Part shown: positions 22,561-30,442 of the stretch, one piece after another
Position numbering within the stretch: the first letter of the stretch is position 1
How the letters are laid out: the number at the start of each line of letters is the position of its first letter
Origin: Rhizophagus irregularis
Lineage: Eukaryota; Glomeromycota; Glomeromycetes; Glomerales; Glomeraceae
Assembly (NCBI RefSeq): GCF_026210795.1
Contig: NC_089433.1
Coordinates: 124,001-188,000 of the forward strand
Direction: 5' to 3'
Length of the DNA: 64,000 nucleotides
Program-made: the position numbers and the translations under genes
The notes under the pieces: model-generated
Seen by the model: only the letters and a program-made list of their open reading frames with translations
Database searches by the model: none
Told to the model about the DNA's origin: nothing

Positions 22561-23032
22561 TCCGAAAACCTCAATACAAGAAAAAAGAGATCATCAGATG
22601 ATTTGTACTATGCAATCTGTCTGATAATTTAACTTTCCTGTGCCGAATTGGCGTAAATCATTGAGAATTCGATAAATTTGGCAAATTTTGGCAATTACGT
22701 CTATATAAATTCAATATGGCTGAATACGGCATTGCGTCAAAAAAAAAATCCATGCCGAAATTAATCATAATTCATAATGTTGCCGAAACTAATATATGTA
22801 TATCATATGATGTACTATGCCAAAATAGTTACGGCAGCTTAGACAGTTTTGGCAGGTTTCAGCAGTTATGGCATTTCAATATTTTAGACCAATTTTGCGA
22901 AACTAGTTTTAGCAGTTTCACATACGCCATCCCGCTGAAACCTCCTAGTTTTGGCAAGCAACCTTAGTGTGAACTCAAATTGAACTCGAGTTGAACTCAT
23001 ATTTGACACGATTGAATTCGTTCGATATTTAG

Positions 23033-23288
23033 ATAATAACTTATTATTTGTAATTGTCTGATATAAATATATTGCAAGGGCATCTTAATCTTATTACCTG
23101 CATATATTATTTTTAATTTTTAAATAAAAAAGAAATTTATTTTTGCAGATATCTTAAACATATTACTTGCATATATTATTTTGAATGTTAACTAAAATAA
23201 ACAGAATTTCAAACTAGAGAAAATATTTATAAGGGAAGTATACGTCTTTTTTTTTAAAAAAATAATCATTTCTCAACAAATTTTAATC
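23033..23288. other. A+T-rich stretch
   Basis: No feature recognised. Confidence 0.4.
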
Positions 23289-23590
23289 ATGCCTATAGAA
23301 TGGACCTGTGCAGCTACTGACCATTTGATAAGACAAAAAAGGTAAAATAAAATATTTTTCTAGATGTCTTCTTTCTTTTATATTACTTACATTATTCTTT
23401 TATCTAATAATTCAATAAATAATATCATAATAATGTAAAGACATGATAATGAGCGCTACCATGATATAGATGGTAGAAGTAGGGTCTCCTTCTGGGAGAC
23501 AACTGCAAGATGACTCTACCAGGACCTACGATTTTGTTACTCTGCAAGACAGTGTGAGCAATGATTCTGAAATTTAATTTGGAATTTCAA
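23289..23590 (+). pseudogene. SANT/trihelix-like DNA-binding gene fragment, broken
   Basis: ATG 23289 opens MPIEWTCAATDHLIRQKR. An intron (GTAAAATAAA to about 23440, ATGTAAAG) leads to an exon reading NERYHDIDGRSRVSFWETTAR and then YSARQCEQ. The order W-T-x-A-T-D-x-L-I, G-R-S-R-x-S-F-W-E, Q-C resembles the Myb/SANT (trihelix) DNA-binding fold. Three TGA codons follow quickly (after TTAR, after QCEQ and one codon later), positions where CGA (Arg) or TGG would fit. No continuation was found downstream. It may derive from a transposon-linked or multicopy family; it is certainly non-functional. Confidence 0.45.
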
Positions 23591-23599
23591 TGTTAGTAA

Positions 23600-24029
23600 A
23601 GCAATAATAAAATAAAGATAATAAAAAAAAATGTATTAACTGTGTTGATATTTTTAGGATTTTGTTGAGTGGATAAATGGAGGTCATCGGTCTGGGTGTG
23701 GGTGGAGCAAGCTCTCACCCACCTTCGAATCTATAACCTGTCGCAATTTTTCCATTCTGAAGCCTTTTAACAATTGTATAGGAGTGTGGTTAGTTTTTCC
23801 ACTCTATGACCCTTTTGGTTGCTATATTTGAGGTCGAGGGTGTGGCTTATTTGCTGGCCTTTTAAGTTGTCAAAATGGTGTAAAAAATCGTATCAGATGG
23901 CACAATAAATTTGCGATCAATTTTGGCTGACATTATGCTTTAATTTCAGCAGAGCTTTTAGGCAGAATATCTTGGTTTCCAGTAATTAGATTCGTGTGAT
24001 CTTTAGCTTATTTGAGTAAAGATAGTTAT
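23600..24029. other. Unrecognised stretch
   Basis: More balanced composition (about 23640-23960) than most of the window, with no open frame longer than about 40 codons in either strand. It may be the remains of an element or gene; not identified. Confidence 0.35.
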
Positions 24030-24037
24030 CAGTTCTA

Positions 24038-24110
24038 GAAGACCGCGGTCCTACGGTCTTACACCATAAAAAGACAGACTGATCTGTCTTAGTGTAAGAT
24101 CACGATCTTT
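24038..24110. mobile_element. 73-bp hairpin MITE with 8-bp target duplication
   Basis: GAAGACCGCGGTC... pairs with the right end (...GATCACGATCTTT), and AAGACAGA/TCTGTCTT forms the tip. A perfect 8-bp duplication CAGTTCTA flanks it (24030-24037 and 24111-24118). It is a tiny non-autonomous element, hAT-type by duplication length. Confidence 0.75.
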
Positions 24111-24137
24111 CAGTTCTATATCACATATAATAAGACA

Positions 24138-24432
24138 GGACTCCGGATATCTAATATAAAGGTCATAATGGACTTTTGGCCAAAAACACCCCTTTTTGCT
24201 GAAACTCAAAAAATCGTTTTTTGTAAATATCTCAGCATCCAGTAATTCAATTTTAATGAACTTTTTTTTATTTTGTAGCCCTCATTTAGCTCTACAATTT
24301 AAAAAAAAGTTCATCAAAATTGGACCACTGGATGCCGAGATATTTACAAAAAACGATTTTTTGAGCCCCTGAAAAATGGGCCAATCTGCCGAAAGTGTGA
24401 CTTATGACCTGTTTTGGAGATATCCGGGGTCC
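24138..24432. repeat. Foldback element (GGACYCCGGATATCT ends)
   Basis: About 140-nt arms mirror each other from GGACTCCGGATATCT at the left to AGATATCCGGGGTCC at the right, passing through 'aaaaaatcgttttttgtaaa' in both arms. The core resembles the hairpins at 2639-2911. No clear target duplication was found. Confidence 0.7.
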
Positions 24433-25439
24433 TCATCATGCATTTACTATTATTGTATTAGTGACAATCATATGATCATTTTCGTTTAATCAAACACTTG
24501 GTAATCATAACCTTTTAGCTAAATATGAGTTAAGCATGATAAAACTAGTTGTATTTATACAAAAATGCATCATTGTGTTTAAACTTACACAGTAGTTAAA
24601 AAATTTTTCCCATCGCAATTTTTTTTTTTATTAAATTTTTTTTTTTTTTTGAATTATAGCTGAAGAGCAAGAACAAGAGGATAATTATAACTCTTTTCCA
24701 TATGAATCCTTTATAGAGGATCAAATTTTTATTGATTATGAGGATGAGGAATATAAAGAAAGATATAGTGAAATAACAATAGAAATGACTGAAAAAGGAA
24801 CTGAAATTACTGAAACTGAAACTGAAACTTCTAGTATTAGATCTAAAGAATTAAGACAAGCTCGAGTTTGGAAACATTTTGAAAAAAAGACAATTGAAAA
24901 AGATGATAAACAAACTGAAACTTATATTTTATGTCATATTTGTGAAGGCCATTTTTCTGCAAACAATTCTACTACAACTCTTGAACGTCATTTAAAAGCT
25001 AAACATTTTGATGTACACTAGTCGAATGATGGAATATCGGTAATAAATCAGTTACCTGATAATCATCTGATAATCCACATATCGTATTCTGATATTTCCA
25101 GATTAGTAATTCTGATATGGTACCGATTAATGGAAGAGATAGTTATATTTAAATTACATATAAGTTACATATCGATTTATAAATATTATGAAAATATCAC
25201 ATAAATATCATACTCATATTGGTATCCATATACCTCAATAATACCTGTATGATACTTGTATGATCATTATATGTATTATATACTGATAGATCAATAATTT
25301 TATTCTGAAATTTGTATAAATTGTATTTATTATATTTATTGCAATATTCTATCTAATGCTATCTATCGTATAATCTAATGTCCTATTTAATGTCCTATCT
25401 ATCGTATAATTTAATGTCTAAAATTTGAAATTTAAAATC

Positions 25440-26200
25440 TACAAAAAGAAAAAGAGATGATTAGTATTAATTTAAAGAAATTAAAGTTTTGGGAATAATT
25501 TTGAACTTACCGAAATTTTATTATACATCCAGAACTAATCACCTAAAAAAAAGAAAAAAAAATAAAACGTAAGTTAAGTTTCATTAAAAAGATTCAAAAG
25601 AAGCCTGTTGAAAACTCACCAAAATTTCATGCCTAGGATGAATATCTTGAAGTTTTGGAACTCACCCGATCTAAAGCCTGGAAACTAAAGCCAATATTTA
25701 CAAATAATTTAATAAATTTTTTTAAAAAAAATAAAGTTTTGTAAAACTTCTGAAACTCACCAATCTAATACCCCAAGGATCAAAGCCGATATCTACAAAT
25801 AAAAGAAAAAAATATTAATTAAATTTTTTAAAAAAATTGAAGTTTCAAAGTAAAACGAAACTTCAAAATCCACCTATCCAACATCTAAGAATTCAAAACT
25901 GATATTTATAAAATAAAAGAAAAAAATATTAAATTAATTTTAAAGAAAAAGATAAAGTTTCGTAAAATTTCAAAACTCATCAATCCAAAGAATCAAGGCC
26001 GATATCTACAAATAAAAAAAAAATATTAATTAAATTTTTAAAAAAAATTAAAAACAAAACTTCAAAACTTATCTACCCAAAGAATCGAAGCCAATATCTA
26101 CAAATAAGAGAAAAAATGTTAAATAAATTTAAAAAAATAAAGAAGTGAAACTTCACTTCATAACTCACCTATCCAAAGCCCTTATATATGCCTATACGAA
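25440..26200 (-). repeat. Minisatellite B: exon-like blocks with GTGAGT donors
   Basis: Units of about 100-110 bp. On the minus strand most have ATTTGTAG, then an exon-like block of 25-32 nt starting ATATYGGCTT, then a donor GTGAGT or GTAAGT (for example at 25511, 25620, 25665, 25760 and 26170). The blocks read IGFDPWGIR, IGFSFQALDR or IGLDSLD. Two units have the donor G changed to A. Confidence 0.6.
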
Positions 26201-27560
26201 AAAAATAATTTTTTCTTAACTTACCAGTCCGAAATAGCGTCTAAAAAAGGTTCAGAACCTGCAAAAAAAATAAGAAAGAAAGTTAGTATACGTTTATATG
26301 CCTTCTATTTAAAAAAAATTTTTTTCTTAACTTACCAGTCCAAAATGGCGTTTAAAAAAGGTCTGGAATATACAAAAAAAAAATAAAAAAGAAGGTTAGT
26401 ATACGCCTATACGCCTTCTATTTAAAAAAATAATTTTTTCTTAACTTACCAGTTCAAAATGGCGTCTAAAAAAGGTTCAGAACCTGCAAAAAAAATAAGA
26501 AAGAAGGTTAGTATACACCTATATACCATCTATTTAAAAAAAAATTTTTTCTTAACTTACCAGTCTAAAATGGCGTTTAAAAAAGGTCTGGAATATACAA
26601 AAAAAAAAAAAAAGGTTAGTATACGCCTATACGCCTTCTATTTAAAAAAATAATTTTTTCTTAACTTACCAGTCTGAAATGGCGTCTAAAAAGGGTTCAG
26701 AACCTACAAAAAAAATAAGAAAGAAGGTTAGTATACGCCTATATGCCTTCTATTTAAAAAAAAATTTTTTCTTAACTTACCAGTCCAAAATGGCGTTTAA
26801 AAAAGGTCTGGAATATACAAAAAAAAAATAAAAAAGAAGGTTAGTATATACCTATATGCCTTCTATTTAAAAAAATAATTTTTTCTTAACTTACCAGTCT
26901 GAAATGGCATCTAAAAAAAGTCCAGAACCTACAAAAAAAAAATAAAAAAGAAGGTTAGTATACATCTATACGCCTTCTATTTAAATAAAATAATTTTTTA
27001 TTTAACTTACAGTCCAAATGGCATCTAAAAAAGGTCCAGAACCTACAAAAAAAAATAAGAAAGAAGGTTAGTATACGCCTATACGCCTTCTATTTAAAAA
27101 AAAAATTTTTTAAATTTACAGTCTGAAATGATGTCTAAAGAAGGTCTAGAACCTATAAAAGAAGAAAGTAGAAGGTTAGTAGCACCTATACGCCTTCTAT
27201 TTAAAAAAAAAATTTTTTAAACTTACCGGTCTGAATGGCGTTCAAAAAAGGTCTGGAACCTACAAAAAGAAAAAGTAGAAGGTTAGTATATGCCTATACA
27301 CCTTCTATTTAAAAAAAAAAATTTTTTTAAAACTTACAGCGTATAAAAAAAGTCCAGAATCTACAAAAAGAAGAAAGTAAAAGGTTAGTATGCCTATACA
27401 CCTTCTATTTAAAAAAAAAATTTTAAAACTTACCAGTCTGAATGGCATTTAAAAGAGGACCAGAAGCACTCCGGAAGTTATAAAAAAAGAATAAAGAAAA
27501 GGTTCTATTTATTAATATATATATATACATATATTTAACTTACTGGTCTGAACCTAAAAA
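26200..27560 (-). repeat. Minisatellite C: serial intron plus microexon cassettes
   Basis: Thirteen units of about 110 bp (donor positions near 26222, 26332, 26446, 26557, 26666, 26777, 26891, 27007, 27116, 27223, 27334, 27430, 27540). Minus-strand order in each unit is donor GTAAGTTAAG, then GTATACTAACC containing the perfect branch-point word TACTAAC, then a T-rich tract, acceptor CAG or TAG, and a block of 27 or 34 nt (26336-26362, 26450-26483). The intron between those two would be 87 nt. The plus strand has weaker borders and Lys-rich short ORFs. Confidence 0.7.
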
Positions 27561-27779
27561 AAAAGAGGGAAGGAGTATGCATGTGACTCCATCACTCCAT
27601 AAAAAAAAATTTCTGAAGTTACTGGAAATAAAGTTAGTTTATTATTATTATAAGCCGATCATTATTATATAGAAAATACTAAATTTAATATCAGCATAGT
27701 ATATTATATGATATACATATTTCCGATCAGTTCCTAATTAATTTACTGATCGTTGATAATCTTTTTTTTAAAAAAAATT

Positions 27780-28330
27780 ATTTACCTGTACTTCTTTTTT
27801 TTTGTAGGACATCAGAATATTTTTTTTTATAGGACAACTTTTTGGATTTCTTCTTTTTGTAAGATGTCAAATACTGGACTTGAATAAACTGTACAAGTAA
27901 ATAAAGTGAGTGTTATATGTGCATGTAAAAATAAAGCTCAATTCATTAAAGAAACAATACTAATGTTTCTTTTTCTAATTTTTTAGGATGCTGAGCTTCT
28001 TAGATTTCTTGTCTTTTGTAGGGATGTGAACCAGACAGGTGAATGGGATGGACGCATAGGAATAAAAAATATATTTATATTCCTTGGACTTCTTGGGTGA
28101 ACCTGAACTTGAATTTTAAGTATGTAAGTTAGAGGGAACTGAAGGGAAGGTTTTTTTTTATTAATATATTATATATTACTAACATTTACTCTAATTTTTT
28201 TTCTTTAGTCTACCAAACATTCTTGGTTGAACCCAGACTTGAAGATAGTATGGGTGGGAGTTTTACTTAATTGCTTTAAAGAAATGAATGTATTAATATT
28301 TCTTTTTTTACTTTGGGATGTGAACTTTAA
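27780..28330 (+). repeat. Intron-like sequence on the plus strand within the 3.8-kb element
   Basis: A model intron runs from GTAAGT (28124) through ATTACTAACATT to TTTCTTTAG (28208), 85 nt. The flanking blocks are similar to each other (CTTCTTGGGTGAACC and TTCTTGGTTGAACC). Acceptor-like TTTTTGTAG/GGACATC words occur near 27806 and 27830. Polarity is thus opposite to that in arrays B and C. Confidence 0.45.
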
Positions 28331-29427
28331 CGTATATCATTGATTAAGTCCTTTATCAATAAAAAATCAGTTTATTACATACAATAAAATAAAAATATTA
28401 CAATAAATAATTTTACAATAAATTTCAACTACATATAGATTTATTGGTAACCGTTTGAAATTAAAAAAATTATTATACAGTAAAAAGATTGGAATGCTAA
28501 AACTATGGCAAAACTCTAAAATTTTAACACTTCAAATACGATTATCTTAAAAAATTATTTGTACAATAATATAAATATCATATAAATATTATATTATTAT
28601 CATATAAAAATCAATAATTTATCAGATATCCAATAAGAACCAGATAACTTATTGATATGAGTTTAAAAAAATTATTTATAATCATGTGAATATCACTGGC
28701 CTATCGGTTACTAATATATGTTCAATTTTTAAAATGATCTGCTAGTGGCATATCGGTTTATGATATTTTTCTGATTTTATCTGATATGTCACAACTCGAT
28801 ACCTCATCATTCGACCAGTAGTATATAAAGACTTAGGTCAAGTTAAATCTAATGTAAAACCCTGGACAGTTGATATACAACAAGAAAAGCATAATCTTTT
28901 TGTTAATTGGATTATCACAGACTAGCAATCATTTACCATTGTTGAAAATCAAAGTTTTAAAAAATTTATAGCATCTATTCAACCAAAATACAAAATTCCA
29001 TCTCAACACACAATAAAAGATATGATAATGAAAAAGTTTGAAAATGCACAAATTCAAATAAAAAACTACTTTCAACTTTCAACTTCCAAAATTTCGTTAA
29101 CAATGGATATGTGGATAACAATTAGTTCATTAGGTATTTTGGCAGTAACAATTCATTTTATAAAAGATAATTGGCAGTTTGATCACTTTGTATCAGATGT
29201 ATTGTATATTCCTTTATCATACACAGCTTTAGCAATTAAAGATTCTATTATCAAAATTGTTTCAGAATTAAATATTGCAGATCGATTAATTGGAATTACT
29301 AGTGACAATGAAGCAAAGATGTTAGTTCTGACTTGACTGATTAAAGAAGATCTTAATTTATCAGAATTTCGCCACTATCGCTGTGCAGCACATATTTTAA
29401 ACCTTGCTGTTGAAGCAGCATTTAATA

Positions 29428-29675
29428 TAAGGTTGCTTGTCTAAACCTCTTCAAAATCCTACGATTAGTTTCGTTAAAATTTTACTATAGATAGATTTAT
29501 TATAGTTTCGGCAGAGTTTTGGCAGTTTCGGCATTTATAATGAGTTTCGGCAGTTTCACCTTTCTCCAAAGTTTTGCCAGTTTTTTAATATAACTTTAAC
29601 ATAGTTTTGGCAGAATTTCGCTTTTTGGCAAAACGCCATCTTGCCTAAACCCCTAGGTTTTGGCAAACAACCTTA
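29428..29675 (+). mobile_element. hAT-like MITE, TAAGGTTGC family, copy 3
   Basis: 248 bp with a perfect 8-bp duplication ATTTAATA (29420-29427 and 29676-29683), inserted into the transposase reading frame after EAAFN. Sequence is close to the 21776-22019 copy, differing by a 4-bp insertion and scattered transitions. Confidence 0.92.
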
Positions 29676-30010
29676 ATTTAATACAAATATAGTTCCTAAT
29701 TGTGCCAAAAAGTTGCGTATATTTATTAGTACAGTAAAAAATTCACCTAAACAAATGGATAAGTTAAAGGAGTTTTTTCAAGTTGAAAAAATTAAATTTA
29801 AAGTACTACTTCTAGATTGTACTATAAGATGAAACTATACATTCTATATGATAGATCGAGCATTAGAAATTAAACCTCTTTTGGCTTATTTAGTATCAAA
29901 TCTTACATCATTATCAAATAATTGGCCAAATGAAGAAGAATGGAATATACTTACTATTTTAGCAGACTTATTGGCTCCTTTTGCATCAGTAATAAGAGTG
30001 ATATCTGCTT

Positions 30011-30166
30011 TATACATGCCACCCAAATTATTTTGGACTGCCGTAATTATAAGTAAAATCCCAAATTCAATTATGGCATCCCAAATTATTTTGGCACTTT
30101 ACATAGTAAATTATATATAAACTGAATGAATTATGGCATCCCAAAATAATTTGGGCAGCATGTATA
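30011..30166. mobile_element. 156-bp MITE in transposase (TATACATGC ends, 8-bp TSD)
   Basis: Ends TATACATGCCACCCAAATTA and, from the right, TATACATGCTGCCCAAATTA are inverted. An exact 8-bp duplication ATCTGCTT flanks it (30003-30010 and 30167-30174). Its left half happens to be open in the transposase frame, so the ORF reads through it before stopping. Confidence 0.88.
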
Positions 30167-30442
30167 ATCTGCTTCTAGTTATCCAACTATTGGTGAAGTT
30201 AAATTACTTTTTGAAGGTATTAGAATGCATTTAAATCAATCTCGAGGTGAAAATTTTATTTTACAAGACCAAGTAGATGAAATGAACCATGTTTTTACAA
30301 ATTATTTTAATGAAATAAGTGAGGCATTACATATTTCAGCCTTTTTTGATCCCCATTATAAAAAATTAGCATATGGTGATATCACTGATATGTCTCAAAA
30401 TAATATTTTTGAACCAATTCGTAGAGTAATTGCCAATTATTA

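Larger units (their letters stand above)
21101..22966. mobile_element. Large non-autonomous hAT-like element, TAAGGTTGC ends
   Basis: Terminal repeats TAAGGTTGCCTGCC and, from the other end, TAAGGTTGCTTGCC are flanked by a perfect 8-bp duplication GTGTGAAC (21093-21100 and 22967-22974). Subterminal GCGAAACTGCCAAAACTTG words are shared with the 245-bp MITE family. The interior is a minisatellite of about 120-bp units (21420-22560) instead of a transposase gene. A smaller member of the same family sits inside it at 21776-22019. This is a 1.87-kb non-autonomous relative of the MITEs. Confidence 0.85.
20891..23024. mobile_element. Outer inverted-repeat element hosting nested insertions
   Basis: The left end (CGAATTTAATCG, then AAACTCGAGTTGAATTTGAG-like sequence) is mirrored at the right end (about 22975-23024). 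ATATCTAG and ATATTTAG flank it (20883-20890 and 23025-23032), a candidate 8-bp target duplication with one mismatch. Without the inner element at 21101-22966 it would be only a few hundred bases of near-palindrome. Confidence 0.5.
25021..28815. mobile_element. 3.8-kb inverted-repeat element inside the hAT transposase
   Basis: The left end GTCGAATGATGGAATATCGG is mirrored at the right (CGATACCTCATCATTCGAC, 28797-28815). It splits the BED finger from the catalytic domain. Flanks GTACACTA and GTAGTATA may be a decayed 8-bp duplication. The interior is minisatellites, with no transposase gene seen. The architecture parallels the element at 21101-22966, but the ends differ. Confidence 0.65.
24660..30442 (+). 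pseudogene. BED-finger hAT transposase split by three insertions
   Basis: Exon sequence from about 24660 encodes an acidic N-terminus and a BED zinc finger (C50, C53, H69, H74 counted from ATG 24785). The frame is cut at 25020 by a 3.8-kb element and resumes at about 28822. It then shows KISLTMDMWITISS (first catalytic Asp), GITSDNEAKM (second), RCAAHILNLAVEAAF, LADLLAPFASVIRVISA and ISAFFDPHYKKL, and stops at 30442 before the usual C-terminal dimerisation block. Small MITEs lie inside at 29428-29675 and 30011-30166. Removing each with one copy of its 8-bp duplication restores the frame. In-frame stops also occur near 28922 (TAG), 29334 (TGA) and 29830 (TGA, where the conserved R-W-N needs TGG). 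It is a cut-and-paste transposase, now dead. Confidence 0.85.

Noticed and set aside
26459-26653. Plus-strand Lys-rich ORF in minisatellite C
   Set aside because: It spans repeat units and A-runs; plus-strand splice borders are weaker than the minus-strand ones, so it is more likely a by-product. Kept in mind as an alternative polarity.
26200-28300. CRISPR-like array
   Set aside because: Repeats are contiguous minisatellite units without unique spacers, in eukaryotic DNA.
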